From contig NC_092410.1 in assembly GCF_009017415.1 (NCBI RefSeq), positions 310,001 to 374,000 on the forward strand: a stretch of 64,000 bases of DNA, read 5' to 3'. Both the position numbers and the translations under genes were made by a program. Of this stretch, positions 1 to 11,422 are shown piece by piece. Under the pieces are notes generated by a model. It ran no database searches and had not been told where the DNA came from. It was given only the letters and a program-made list of their open reading frames with translations. How positions within the stretch are numbered: position 1 is the stretch's first letter; each line of letters begins with the position of its first letter. The stretch is from Aspergillus flavus. Its lineage: Eukaryota; Ascomycota; Eurotiomycetes; Eurotiales; Aspergillaceae.

Positions 1-502
1 GCGGGTGTGCCTCCGTCGCACCGGACTTTTCGCCGCCGGCATCGCATACATGCTAGTGGACGGCGTCGGAGGGGCGAATTGAATGAAGCAGACATGTGGA
101 GTCAACGAGCAAGATACCTGTAGCATGAGGATCATAGATTGTCTAACAATACATTCGATGGGAACATGATGAGATTCAACTGGAGTTATCGGTTACCGCT
201 CCGATGATATCGGACCGCGTCTCCGGCGGCACGGTGTTCGGCTAAATCCCGTGCGCCTATTTTTTAACATACACTACATCAAATACTACCAACTGTTCAT
301 ATTTTATGACAGTACCCATTTTCAGATGAAGGTTCTTATCCTACAAGGACGAATACTGGAATAATAATGCCTTTTGATCGTCTGTCAAAAGTTGCTTTTC
401 TGAAAGGGATTTAGTCAGAACTTGAAAGTATATATATATATAATGTCGCATGATCATTCGACCCTCTTAGCAGTGGAGTATATTGTCTACTGCATCCCAG
501 AG
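1..502. other. Intergenic, window edge
   Basis: No gene is supported here. The stretch holds an inverted repeat of TCCGA/TCGGA with a 5-nt spacer at 200-214 and a TA microsatellite near 430-442. It lies downstream of the aldolase-like gene and may be the promoter side of a gene outside the window. Confidence 0.5.
200..214. promoter_or_regulatory. TCCGA-N5-TCGGA inverted repeat
   Basis: The two half-sites TCCGA (200-204) and TCGGA (210-214) form a perfect inverted repeat. CGG-type inverted repeats are the usual targets of Zn2Cys6 regulators. A related everted pair lies upstream of the dehydrogenase at 12850-12863. Function is inferred only. Confidence 0.25.
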
Positions 503-1539
503 CTAATAGCGTCCCGACGATCCCAGAATATCCATCATCCTTTCAATCGACTTAGCGTAGATCTCAACAGCCTGAACCTTGAGGGCCGTCAACTCAAGTG
601 AACCAGCCTTTTTAGCCACAAAGTCCGTGTAGTCATCGCGCACGGTGCGGTTAAGATTAATCTTCCGCACACCACATGTAATCGTCCGTTGGAAAAGCTC
701 GTCAGATACCGGATGTGTCCCATGAAGGGCGAGTGGTGTAATTCCTGAAACTAGCTTCCCAATGGCCGCAAGACTGGAATCACACCAGACGAAGGTTAGC
801 CGATCTGCATGTATGTGGAAAAGTTCCAAAGCATAGATTGCAAGAGGTCTTCTGAGAAAGAAGTAGTTCTGTACATACCGCTCAAGATCCCATGCTTTCT
901 CTGCCCCGCCAGCCGGATAACCACCATGAATATTCCCAAAAGAAGGAGCAAGGAAATGGACGCCGGTCCGACGCACAAACGTCTCAGCGTCTTCAGGACG
1001 GGTCATAACAGCTTCCATGTCCACAGTTGGCAACCCATCCTCGCCGCCCTCAATACGGCCCATTTCCGCTTCGATAGTGATGTTGAGAGCCCCTGCCCGA
1101 TCTACAATCTCTTTGCAGTAGCGGATATTGGCCTCTTCGTCGAGCGTAGAGGCATCCACCATGATGGAATCCAAAGGCAGGGAAAGAGCCAGTTCCACAT
1201 CCTCTGACTTGATGCAGTGGTCTAGGTGAACTGCGATTGGCACGGCGGCCGCATGTGCAGCTCTTACAACGTAGCGAATGAACTCCGGCCCTTGGAAATA
1301 CATGGTCCAGGGAAATAGTTGGATGATGGCAGGTGAACGCTTGCGCTCGGCAGCGCGAATCACGGCCATTATTCCGTCATTGTTGTAGCTGGATGCGTGT
1401 TAGACCTGGTATTGTAGCTATGCGTAGATGACTTCACTTACCAATTATATGCACCCACGGCGTAATTGTTCTCATTGGCATGGTTGAGAATCTGCCAAGT
1501 TAAGTTGCTGGCAGGGTATGTGCTGTTATCGCTACCCAT
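503..1539 (-). CDS. Class II fructose-bisphosphate aldolase-like protein
   Basis: Two exons, 1539-1442 and 1388-503, intron 1389-1441 (53 nt), give 327 residues. Class II aldolases cleave ketose bisphosphates using a divalent metal. The N-terminal GAYNCYNNDGI block, the HLDH metal motif (residues 87-90), the EAEMGRIEGGEDG block (from about 139), a second metal His in NIHGGY (187) and a third in LHG (255) are all present. The phosphate-binding loop after that last His is normally GGSG but reads THPV, and the following NTD-type segment reads NRTVR. This suggests a substrate lacking the usual phosphate. It is the outermost gene of the catabolic cluster and is convergent to nothing visible in the window. 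The start is the first ATG in frame with the conserved N-terminus. Family is clear; substrate is unknown. Confidence 0.85.
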
Positions 1540-2101
1540 GTTGGAAAGTCCTATAAGTGATTGCACTATGAGTACCGGGAAGCAATTGCAGGGTGGTAGT
1601 CGTGCGAAATCATGAAATAATAATAAACAGACCTTTCCTATATCACATATTAGCATACAGGGAACTGTATATCTCATCCGCGGCATATATTCGCTTGTTG
1701 ATTATCGCTTCATGCCCGTCGGCTTCGGCCCGGTTCCTGGTCCCGGTTTTCAACCGGGCTTGACCCACTGTGAGAAACATGAGTCGGACCAAATGAAGCC
1801 ATAATCCTGCTTTTGTCGTGATGAGTAATAAATAGCATATCATGCTGTATTTTCTAAGTCTAGACAGTCCGTCAATAGGGCATGCTGATCTTTCGATGGA
1901 AATATCTGTCAATTCCATCCGCTTACAACTAGTCGAGATTCAATATAACATTATGTGCTACACAGTGTAGGCCTGGCTTGGTGTACTAGGTTGAAGTCTA
2001 TTGTGGTACAAAGTAGAAGACACAGTAGAAGGTCATATTCCATTAGTTTAATATAGAACGGGTATATTTGTATATTTTTATTATATATACAGAATAATGA
2101 C
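1540..2101. other. Intergenic spacer
   Basis: This spacer separates two minus-strand genes. It must hold the promoter of the aldolase-like gene and the 3' region of the Ldh2-type gene. I see no gene in it. Confidence 0.5.
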
Positions 2102-3308
2102 TCAGGACAAGGAAAGAGGGCTTTCGGATAGTGGAAGCTCAGAAACACCGTACTGTTTAGCAGCCTCAAGGAACATCTGCTTTTCAGCATCCGCATATGG
2201 AATCCCTTCCTTACGACGCTGCATGCCGAGACGGTGCTCCGGCTCTCCGGGGAAGAGCACTTCATTGAAACCCGGGGCGGGAGTAACACCATGGACACGT
2301 TGTACCAAAGTGTCCATACGAGCCTTGAATTGATCCGTGGTCATGAAGATATCAGGCTTGATGGCAATGAAGCAATGACCGACATTTTGCGGCTTGGTAT
2401 CCTTGTATTGGTCTCCGACTTCACCACCAAAGGCTGCGCCTGTCAAGACACCTGACATCACATCCATCAGGATAGCAATGCCAGAGCCCTTGGGGCCACC
2501 AATTGGCGCCATGCTTCCATTCAAGGCGATATTGGCATCGGTGGTTGGGTTGCCGTCCGCGTCCAAGGCCCAGCCAAGTGGGATGGATTCACCACGACGG
2601 GCGGCGCGACGAATCTTTCCCTTGGCGACAACTGAAGGCGCCATATCGAGGATGTAAGGCACCTCGTTGTTAGAAGGAGCACCTGCCGCGAAGGGTGAGA
2701 TGCCCAGAAGAGTCTCCTTACCACCAAAAGGAGGCATCTGCTTGGCGGAGTTGGTGAAAACAAGTGAGATCATGTTCTTCTCCAGGGCCTGGATCACATA
2801 GGTGGCGGCCATGCCAAAATGGTTCGAGTGATTGACAGTAACCATTCCAATGCCATATATTTCAGCACGCTTCACAGCTTCCTCCATTGCTCTGGTGGCG
2901 ACCACGAAGCCAAAGCCATTGTCACCGTCTAGTTGAGCCACAACGGGTGTCTTCTCGGTCAGCTTGAACTCTGGATTTGCCTTGACGCGGCCATTGCTGA
3001 CACGATCCAAGTATTGAGGTAGCCGAGCCAATCCATGAGTATCCTATGGCATAGTTAGCAGTGCCACGAGTCACGGTGCGAAAAGAGTCGAAGAGCCACA
3101 GTAGTCGGACTTACCACGCCCCGAACATCCGCCATCACCAAACAATCGGCCATTGACTTGGCATCTTCCGGAGAAAGTCCCGCCTTCACAAGTAGCTCTG
3201 AGGCAAACTTTCCAGCGGCTGTGGGATCGGCATAGTAGCGAGCCTTCGTAGCCCAAAGACGTTAGTATATCGGATCATCCGAAACTTCGGACAACTTACG
3301 GAGGCCAT
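2102..3308 (-). CDS. Ldh2/malate-lactate-ureidoglycolate dehydrogenase family oxidoreductase
   Basis: Three exons: 3308-3300 (only nine bases, coding MAS), 3243-3115 and 3043-2102, giving 359 residues. The first intron has a perfect TACTAAC branch site. This NAD(P)H-dependent family reduces 2-keto acids or oxidises 2-hydroxy acids, and includes malate, ureidoglycolate, diketogulonate and piperideine-carboxylate enzymes. Family hallmarks are the DTHG motif at the start of exon 3, NHSNHFG with the catalytic His, the glycine-rich GGPKGSGIAI segment and the late PGE block. No signal peptide is seen, so it is probably cytosolic. It is divergent from the ATP-grasp gene across a 342-bp spacer. The substrate cannot be assigned; within the cluster a hydroxy or keto acid is likely. 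Confidence 0.87.
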
Positions 3309-3650
3309 TGTGCAGTAGTTGTATAGGTAGGGATTTCTGATTGGAGTTAACATGCCCTGACTATGTTCAGGTTCAAGAGCTTAAGTAGCATCCTATAAGT
3401 AGGAATTGGTATATACTGAGGAGAAAGTAAAAAGTAGCGAACTCGGATATGAGGGGAAGACCGTAGACGGTGGCGGACCGAAGCCGAATCGACTCCACAT
3501 ATTTTTGCCGTCGGACCTTAGCCGATGATCCACCGATTCATTAATTTCCTGGATGGTGTCATTGCAAACATTCCGAACCATTCCCTACCCTTTCTCGAAT
3601 TTGGACCAGTCATTGAGATTGATTATCGGTCTATCAACTTCTCATCAAAT
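3309..3650. promoter_or_regulatory. Divergent promoter region, Ldh2-type / ATP-grasp genes
   Basis: This 342-bp spacer lies between two divergently transcribed start codons and can carry both promoters. It contains a GC-rich patch (about 3465-3530) with CGG and CCG triplets, including TCGGA at 3511-3515. No clear TATA box was identified. Confidence 0.45.
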
Positions 3651-5040
3651 ATGGCTGCTAAGTGTGCCACACCTCTGCGATCTCTGCACCCACAGCGCTT
3701 CGGACGAATCGTCAGCCGGCGACTTTACAGCAACCACCGCCCAACAGTGGCCGTCCTATTCCAGGATATTGATCCTCCAGTCATTAACGGGGTTCGTAAA
3801 CCTCGTAAACCGGGTGGTGAGTGCATGATTGTTTCTTGCAGTAGATTCTTGCTACCCTTGGACTTTTTTTATTTTATTTTTTCTTATTTTGCCTCTCTTG
3901 CTCTTACCCAATATTATCTTGATTGGCACGGGCAACGAAGATCTTCCTAGGCTAATGCAACTCCTGCAGGCTATCAAGACTCGGGAGCAGATATCGCCTA
4001 CACACTGCAGTCAAAGGGTATCAACATTACGACTCCGGACCCTTCACCACAAGTGTTCAATCACGAAGGCTGGTGCTTCTCGGATACAGAGGAAGGCATC
4101 GTCTCCGCCGTGAACAACGGCGCTACACACCTATGGGCTAATACGATCCTATTTGATTCACATCCGCTGCAACAATCTCAGAAATTAACTCCCTATGCCT
4201 CGGACCTATATGTCGTGGGCCAGCCGCCTGGTCTGGTAGAAAACTGCGACGACAAGGCCTTCCTAAACGATAAGCTCCGCTCACTAGGCGGCTACACTCT
4301 GCCGCGGTCATGGTTAGTGACAGATTCTCATAACCTTGACGAGTTTGTCGGTTCGATGAAGAGCTTCCCTGTCGTGGGCAAGCCTGTTCGCGGACGCGGA
4401 AGCCACGGCGTAAAGCTATGTCATAGCCCCGCCCAGCTTAAGCAACATATCGAGGCCCTTCTTGGGGAGTCGCCTTTAATTATGGTAGAAGAGTACTTAT
4501 CTGGCGAGGAAGCTACCATCACGGTTATGCCGCCATCACCGGAACGGCCTGAGCACTGGAGTATGCTGCCTGTGACAAGGTTCAACCATGCAGACGGCAT
4601 TGCTCCGTACAATGGGTCTGTCGCGGTGACGGCAAACTCCCGAGTTGTGACGAACGACGAGATGAAGGATCCAGCGTATGGAAAGGTAATGGAAGAATGC
4701 CAAGGTGTTGCTAAGCTCATTGGAGCAACTGCGCCAATCCGGATTGACGTGCGACGTTTCCGGGAGGGCTCGGAGTTTGCGCTTTTTGATATTAACATGA
4801 AGCCGGTAAGACACCCTGGAGTAACACAGTTTTTGCGTATGGAATTACGCATGACGGCTGACTGTGATCTTTAAAACACAGAACATGACTGGCCCTGGCC
4901 GTCCCGGTCGCGAGGACCAGGCCAGCTTGACTGCCATGGCAGCGGCTGCTATCGGTTGGGACTATGGAACTCTGCTGCAGAAGATTCTGGCCAGCGCACA
5001 GCGTCTTAGTGCTTTCCGTGACTATCGTAGTCCATTTTAG
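3651..5040 (+). CDS. ATP-grasp ligase, D-Ala-D-Ala ligase-like, probably mitochondrial
   Basis: Exons 3651-3816, 3970-4805 and 4882-5040 give 386 residues. ATP-grasp ligases join a carboxylate to an amine or thiol through an acyl phosphate. The N-terminus is rich in Arg with few acidic residues (PLRSLHPQRFGRIVSRRLY), as in a mitochondrial presequence. ATP-grasp features follow: FPVVGKPVRGRGSHGV (nucleotide-binding lysine and small loop), MVEEYLSGEEATITV, and APIRIDVRR followed by FALFDINMKPNMTGPGRPG, the metal-binding end of the fold. The last exon is short and supplies the conserved NMTGPGR segment. It sits in the catabolic cluster, divergent from the Ldh2-type gene. A role in amidating or activating a pathway acid is possible but not shown. 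Confidence 0.8.
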
Positions 5041-5271
5041 CTCAATTAGACATTATCTCAACCTTAATTACTTTGAAGGATGAATAGATTTCTAGTTTCG
5101 ATGTACCTTTTGTCTCAAAAAGTCGAGAGCCCACGTGACTTTACCATTCATTTACATTAAAATCACCTAATGGCATGCGAAGAAGTGTTTGTCTGTATAG
5201 GTAACATATGCCAACCCAATGCGTAGCTCAACACACAAAATCTAAGTATTAACATGAATGTTTAACACATC

Positions 5272-5806
5272 TCACTGGGTTTCATGACCGTTGACGCCGT
5301 TAGCCCCATTCATTCCCTTCACAGGCAAGAAGTGCCACATATATTCATCTTCAGGAGCAACTTCAAAATCAAAGCGCACCAGGTCCTCCTTATAGGGGAA
5401 CATGTATGTACTGGTGACCCTGTGGCCATGAATTTGAATAAGCAATATATCTCAAATAACGTTACATCGTTCTGAAAGGGTCTCACGTACCAATGATGCT
5501 CTTTGCTAGCTTGATATTTCTCCAGCTCTCCCAGATTCTCGTGGAAGCTGAGAAGCGCAATTTCGAAGCCTTTAGTTCTCTCAATAGGGTCCGTCACAGA
5601 GGGCCCTCCAACTACTAGACGGTGTCCTTTCACACAATCGAGTTCTTTCAACTTCTTGAGCTCTCGGACAAATGTGTCCTTGTGCTCCTGCGTCACCTCA
5701 GGACGGAACTTGAACATCACTGATATTACAGTGTTAGAGGAGAACCAAGTGTCTCTCGCGAAGAGTCAACATGGTAGTATGACTTACCCATGTGAACAAT
5801 TGTCAT
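5272..5806 (-). CDS. Dabb (dimeric alpha-beta barrel, stress-responsive A/B) domain protein
   Basis: Three exons (5806-5788, 5719-5491, 5419-5272) give 131 residues. The start MTIVHMVMFKFRPEVT, the central KGFEIALLSF, the EYQAS-type lysine/His segment and the C-terminal DLVRFDFEV strand are the Dabb pattern. Family members are small dimeric proteins; some are enzymes acting on polyketide or hydrophobic acids (olivetolic acid cyclase type), and others are of unknown role. The C-terminal 25 residues (after HFLPVKG) extend past the domain and are Gly/Asn-rich. No targeting signal is seen. The gene is divergent from the MFS transporter and convergent with the ATP-grasp gene, placing it in the cluster. 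An enzymatic role is inferred only. Confidence 0.8.
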
Positions 5807-6908
5807 GTTGCGCGTTTTTGATATAAACAAGGTACAGATGCGCAACGCAGACAGAATGCGGTGTTCAGAAATTGACTTAGGTACAATGTCCGGCGCTGAA
5901 GAAACTAGCTTCTGGCAAGTTAGGGCAAAGCAGAGATTGATGACGGCGAATCACTGTCTAGATTTCACTGTACATGGGCTCTATCAAGTATAAGAATATG
6001 TCTCCGGCGCAGTGTACATTAGCTAATAACTGGGTCCCAGCGTGTCTCGGGCTGTAGCCGTCGTGGGGGATATGGCGGTTAAGCCCGGCAATGCTTCGGT
6101 TCGTCGCCGTTCCGCCATGGCAACGTTCCTTCCCATATGACCACCTGTAGGCATTGCATAAAGTTACAAATTAGGTTAATCGGATAGAAACTAGTGATTA
6201 GGCTGGCTTTTAGCCCCGAAGTATCCGTACAACTGTGCCGGCTTGTATACGTGTAACCCCTTTCGCAAGCTCTCAATACCATGGCATGTAGCTGTCGACT
6301 CTCGCATAAACCCTTTCGAAAGCCATGTATTTCAGGGTGCAAGTGTATAAATGGTGCTTTGGTCATGAGGCAATACAACTGCTAGACGGTTTACTCAAAT
6401 CTGTTTGGCGAAATCGAGCGTACCGCAAGGAGCCAATGAGAATATTTGCTGATTTAGCATTTAAACACATTTCTGCAGTGAGCCATAGTATGACCTTAGA
6501 GAAGGAAAGGGTAGAGAATAAACCCGTGTTGTAGTCCAAATATTCTTCTGCCTCTATTAGTGGATCAAACATCAAAGAGTTGCAACTTACAAGCCTTCCC
6601 CGTTAGACGCCGATATCATAACTTGCGAGCGGCCGTCAACCAAGCAGACGATCACGGACTCACATCCCTTTTCAGACTGGCTAGGCTTACGAAGCTAGGT
6701 AATGCCCATCTCCGTACTTCGACTTCCCCGCATTTTGCTAAGCATGGGGTACATATAGCAAAGTGGAAGGATCAGTCGTACCGTACCTATATAAGCCTCG
6801 TAGTTTCTGGTTGTTTTGGACACAGTCCGTACGGGTTCTTCCTGACACATTCCTTATAAGAAGTTCTCTCATTATTTGCTTTCCCTCAAGTCCATTCTGT
6901 ACTAAATC
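5807..6908. other. 1.1-kb divergent intergenic region, Dabb / MFS
   Basis: No convincing gene. The region can hold promoters for both flanking genes. It contains a TATA-like sequence at 6788-6795 and a TCGGA at 6180-6184. Short reading frames within it have no recognisable domain. Confidence 0.5.
6788..6795 (+). promoter_or_regulatory. TATA-like box of the MFS gene
   Basis: TATATAAG lies 114 bp upstream of the MFS start at 6909, a plausible core-promoter distance for a fungal gene. Confidence 0.4.
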
Positions 6909-8698
6909 ATGTCCGACAAAGTGAAACACTCGCTTCAACATGATGAGGAAGCCGTTCCTACAGAGAAGGGGATGAGCAACCGAGTGGCTGCCGCGCAGCA
7001 AATGAGCGCAGAAGAGTTTGCCGCCGCCGAGAAAAGCTTGAAGCGTAAGCTCGACGCCCGCCTCTTGCTCTCTGTGTGGATTATGTTCGTGATGAACTAC
7101 CTTGACCGGGTGAGCGCTCCTGAATAGCTAAATAATATACTTAATGATACTCCATTCTTATTGTTTAAGACACAACTCGTTCCCCCGTTCGAAGTTTCAC
7201 TTTGCTTCCAACTAACGATTGCAATCCCCGTTTACAGAACAATATCGGTGCGGCCAAAGTAGCTGGTATTGCCAAGTCATTGAACATGACAAGCGAGCAA
7301 TATGCTACGGCAGTGGCTATTCTATTCGCCGGTTACGTGCTTATGCAACTCCCTTCGAACATCTTTCTAGCCCAGATGCGTCCATCTTGGTACCTTCCAG
7401 GTGTTATGACCATCTGGGGTATGCTTTCGGCCCTAGTTGGTGTGACCCACAACGCCGGTGGATTATATGCCCTCCGTTTTCTTCTAGGCTTTGTGGAAGC
7501 TGCATTCTATCGTGTGTGCTCCACTTCCAATAATCCCCTATCTTACCATTATTTCTTACCTATTGACATATATCAGCCGGCGCGTTGTTCTTAATATCAT
7601 CATGGTACCGTCGTGATGAGATGGGTGTACGCAGTGCATTTCTGTTCTCCGGATCTCAGCTAGGAAGTGCCTTTTCTGGTCTCATCGCAGCCGGCATCGA
7701 GAGCGGCATGAACGGAGTACGTGGCCTCGAGTCATGGCGCTGGATCTTCATCATAGAAGGCTCAGCTACTGTGTTTATTGCCATTTGTGCGGCGTTCATT
7801 CTCCCTGACTGGCCTAGTAATACTCGGTGGCTTAGTCCGACCGAGCGCGCAGTTGCTGAGTGGCGTCTTATTGCAGATGCCGGTCAGGTAGATGAAGATG
7901 ATGGATGCTGGAGCTACGGGTTTAAGCGTGCCTTGGCTGACTGGCGGTTATACGTATTTGCACTGACCTTCCTGTGTATACAAGTGTCGAGCGCAACGTC
8001 CAACTTCTTCCCGTCCGTCGTTCAGACGTTAGGTTTTAACCGCGTCAATACGCTTCTACTGACCGTCCCGCCCTATATCGTGGCGCTGCTAATTTCGATA
8101 GGAAACAACTGGTCGGCTGACCGACTTCAAAACTCTTCCTTTCATATCATCTGGCCACTTGCCCTAGCCATCGTTGGATTCGTCATCGCTGCTGCTACAT
8201 TAAACACCGGTGCAAGATACTTTGCGATGATTGCCATGGTGGCAGGAGGCCACGGGTCAAACGCCGTACTTCTTGCATGGGTTCAAAAGACAATGCTTCG
8301 GCCGCGTATAAAACGTGCATCGGCTGTAGCTTTCGTTAATGCAGTCGGCAATCTTTCTCAAGTAAGTCAACTATTCGTGCCAACTTTCCATGGATTCCCA
8401 AGTAAGAAAATTCCCAACTAACATGCTTCCACAATCATAGATCTTCTCTTCCTACCTATACCCTGATGATTCGGCACCGCGATATGTCCTCGCTATGTCG
8501 GTAAACGCTGCATTCAGCTTGGCAGTCATTATCCTTACATTGTTTATGCGAACAGTTCTGCTTCGTGCAAACAAACGTCTCGCTCGTGGAGAAACAACAG
8601 TGGAACAAGAAATGAAGGGTGGAAGTCAAGCTATGGTGCCGGGGGTTACTGAGGAGGAGCGTGCTACCCGTCGCGAAGACTTCCGCTTCATTGCATAG
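6909..8698 (+). CDS. MFS transporter, anion:cation symporter (ACS, TNA1/allantoate-type)
   Basis: Exons 6909-7109, 7238-7511, 7577-8361 and 8441-8698 give 505 residues. The cytosolic N-terminus leads to the first membrane segment with the RLLLSVWIMFVMNYLDR block typical of ACS permeases. Later landmarks are NNIGAAKVAG, QLPSNIFLAQMRPSWYLP, GFVEAAFYPGALFLISSWY and ESWRWIFIIEG, all diagnostic of this family. About twelve membrane segments are present. Members import organic anions such as nicotinate, allantoate, pantothenate or sugar acids with protons across the plasma membrane. Its central place among catabolic enzymes suggests it imports the starting acid. The substrate is not readable from sequence. 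Confidence 0.88.
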
Positions 8699-9093
8699 GG
8701 GGTGAAGTCCGATCCTATGAGAGCTACTGTTGGCTGTTTGTTGTCCGTTCTACATGTACAGTGGAATAGGGGATGAAATTGAAGGCTTTGCCATGTGGTA
8801 TACGTTGCCTGCTGTGGTCATCGAAGTACATTCAATGAGCCACGGAGTGGATTGTTGTTGCGTGCCTTATAACTGAAAGTGGAAGGGTTGGAGATTCTCA
8901 TATCTTATATGTAGTGATGCCATATAGTATAAATGGATCACATAATTGATGCGTGTTGGCTATTTACCATTGGAGATACACATTCATTTCAGTATCCGAC
9001 TGAGCAAGATGTGGATGATTGATTTAGCTTGCATTTTTCTTGATGTTACTGGACAGGAGAAAGTGGCAATTATATTATCAAACCATAGCTACA
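8699..9093. other. Convergent 3' spacer
   Basis: This spacer between the ends of the MFS gene and the RraA-like gene is AT-rich and probably carries both 3' untranslated regions. I see no gene. Confidence 0.5.
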
Positions 9094-9931
9094 TTAACGA
9101 CCACGAAATTCCCTAAAAGCATCCTCCACAGAACGGCCCGCCTTAATAGCCTCCGCACACTTTGCATCAGCATCAGCAATAGCGGGAATAGCATCAAGAA
9201 CCTGTTCAGCAAGCTCCTGAGGAAGCCGTACAACGCCATTAAGATCGGCGATAATATAGTCACCGGGGTTAATCCACGCATCTTGGTTTTCAGAATTGAG
9301 ACGAACGGGAACATTCACTTCCGAGGGACGACATACTTCGCCTCCAGCGGTTGTACCCACCGACTTCGCAAAGAGAGGGAAGTTGAGAGCGCGGTGTTCG
9401 TTCAGATCACGGACACGCCCGTCGATTACGACACCGGCCGCGTTGAGGGCTTGAGCACGCAGAGTCATGAGACCGCCGTAGACAGCATTGACATGAGGAA
9501 GAGGCTGAGAGATGAAGACTACAGCGCCTTCGGGGATTTTGTCGATCTAAGAAGTGGTTAGTACTGTTCACAGACTTTACTAGAAGATGGTGGTTATGTA
9601 CATAGTTGCCCTGCACTTTCGGGGACGAAACGTCTGACTTGGGGACAAACTTGACGGTCATTGCTTGGCCGACGATCTTGGTCTCCCCGGCTTGGAATTG
9701 TGGGGAGTACATGGTCAGACCTTCAAGGAAACCGCCATTGGGGTACTTGAGCTTTGATAGGCCATCGGCAACCTGGTAGACCTTATTAGCTATGTTTGTT
9801 TGATCTGAGGCAGCGAACTTGAAACATTATAATGAAATGTAATCTTCGTTGTGATCTAGAAAGTGTATACTCACATCGCAGGCACCCCACTGCTGCAGAC
9901 GCGCGATGATATCTTTCGGGTCGGATGACAT
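9094..9931 (-). CDS. RraA-like / 4-hydroxy-4-methyl-2-oxoglutarate aldolase family protein
   Basis: Exons 9931-9875, 9772-9602 and 9546-9094 give 226 residues, the usual size of fungal RraA-like aldolases. This family uses a divalent metal for retro-aldol cleavage of 4-hydroxy-2-oxo acids to pyruvate plus a keto acid, or for decarboxylation of oxaloacetate. Visible hallmarks are the N-terminal CDVADGL, then GVVIDGRVRD with the Arg-Asp pair (about 122-123) that binds substrate and metal, the EVNVPV segment and PGDYIIADLNGVVRLPQE near the end. No targeting sequence is seen. It is divergent from the LigI-like hydrolase across 516 bp. In bacteria this enzyme type (LigK) acts two steps after the LigI-type hydrolase, so the pairing is informative. 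Confidence 0.87.
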
Positions 9932-10447
9932 GGTAACGTGCTGGATTGTCAGGCAATTCAACCAATTAATTTATTCAGATCTAAGTGAGTCTGGTCGTCA
10001 TAAAGCGGAAATGAGCCACAATTATTAGTCTTTCATGCCGGCTAGCTTCGATGACGATGTGATACCAATGCGATAACGGCACGGTTGGGACGCGAAGGGA
10101 CGGTGTCCGACTCCGACTCTCGGCTCGGTCATTTGCCGACGCCTTCGGATATGCCCGCTGCTGTGTATAGCTATTGACTAATGTACAGCAGCAGTGGAAT
10201 TAAGACAGCATGAGCATCGTAACTGAAGGGCATTAGACCACTAGTGCTACGTGTCTCAAAGCTGGATTTTGAAAGAAATTACTCTCCAGTAAGTTCCCAC
10301 ATCGGACGATAGCTTCGATGAAAAACAATATAAGACAGGCAGAACGTACAGTTATACGACAAATATAGCTGATCTATATCTGTCTAGGCTTTAAATCAGT
10401 AGCCATAAAGTTACGCGTGTATCATTGGGAGCCCGAATACTGTCAGC
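9932..10447. promoter_or_regulatory. Divergent promoter region, RraA-like / LigI-like genes
   Basis: This 516-bp spacer lies between divergent start codons. It contains two closely spaced TCCGA motifs at 10106-10116 within a GC-rich patch, and a TATA-like TATAAG at 10329-10334, 114 bp before the LigI-like start. Confidence 0.45.
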
Positions 10448-11422
10448 ATGGGCAGCATAACCACCGAGCACAAGAGCAGCTTCCCAAAGAAGCCCGTCCC
10501 ATCAGGTGCATGGGACACCCATCACCATATCTTCGAGCCGGACCGCTTCCCCTTCGCAGAAGGTCGACACTTCACACCAGCACGCGCCTCGCTAGAGGAT
10601 TTGCAGAAGTTCGAAAAGTCAATCGGAGTCGATCATGTCTGTATTGCCCACGGCCTCTCCTACGGACCTGACTGCAAGTCCCTTCTCTACTACCTGAAAC
10701 AATTTCAGGGCCAGGCACGGGGAATTTGCGTGTTAGACTTGGACACTGTTTCAAATGAGCTTCTAGACGAATATCACGCGGCGGGTGTGCGCTCAGTTCG
10801 GCTCGACTTTTTCCGCCACAAGGCCATGGACAACGTCCAGATTCAAGCGGAGTTGATTGAAGCTACGGCCCAACGGCTGGCAACATGGGGAAAGCCAGGA
10901 TGGAGCATTCAGATTCAGCAACCCCATCTTGAGTTCTGGCCTCGTCTACGAGACGTGGTGGACAGGTCTCCGGTGCCGGTTGTGGTGGATCATTGTGCCT
11001 TGATTGCTGGTAGTAGCTACCGAGTCAATGACTATGTCACCAATATACAGGATGGTTCCTATCTAGCAGAAGGTGAACGTATTGGTCTTGCAGCGCTTTG
11101 TGAGACACTCCGAAACGGTAATCTATGGATGAAGATCTCCGCTCCTTACCGATGTTCAAATCTGGCGCCAGGCTATGATGACCTCCGGTGGTTGGTGAGG
11201 CGTTTTGTGGATGCTAACGCGAGGCGAGTGGTTTGGGGAAGCGATTGGCCCCACACACAGCGACATAAGGATCGGGTCGGTAAAAGCTCGAGTAGTGAGG
11301 AGGCTTTTCTTCAGATTGACGATAAGGCCTGGATTGAGTCTTTGAGCAAGTGGATGTCGGAGGATGAATGGCAGCTTTTGTGGGTGGAAAACCCGGCTAC
11401 GCTATATGATTATCATGAATAG
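10448..11422 (+). CDS. Amidohydrolase family (LigI/2-pyrone-4,6-dicarboxylate lactonase-like)
   Basis: Single exon, 324 residues. The protein opens with GAWDTHHHIFEP (His residues 25-27), the strand-1 motif of amidohydrolase-2 TIM barrels, has VVVDHCA in mid-barrel and VVWGSDWPH (about 268) with the general-base Asp. LigI-type enzymes hydrolyse lactones such as 2-pyrone-4,6-dicarboxylate; relatives act on galactarolactones or decarboxylate aromatics. No signal peptide is seen. The gene is divergent from the RraA-like aldolase, which fits a lactone-opening step that feeds an aldol cleavage. Lack of introns distinguishes it from most neighbours and, with the IDH-like gene, could hint at separate origin. 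Family is confident; substrate is open. Confidence 0.87.
   Translation: MGSITTEHKSSFPKKPVPSGAWDTHHHIFEPDRFPFAEGRHFTPARASLEDLQKFEKSIGVDHVCIAHGLSYGPDCKSLLYYLKQFQGQARGICVLDLDTVSNELLDEYHAAGVRSVRLDFFRHKAMDNVQIQAELIEATAQRLATWGKPGWSIQIQQPHLEFWPRLRDVVDRSPVPVVVDHCALIAGSSYRVNDYVTNIQDGSYLAEGERIGLAALCETLRNGNLWMKISAPYRCSNLAPGYDDLRWLVRRFVDANARRVVWGSDWPHTQRHKDRVGKSSSSEEAFLQIDDKAWIESLSKWMSEDEWQLLWVENPATLYDYHE

Noticed and set aside
809..1207. Plus-strand frame of 132 codons
   Set aside because: It is antisense to the conserved aldolase-like exon and has no protein-like features.
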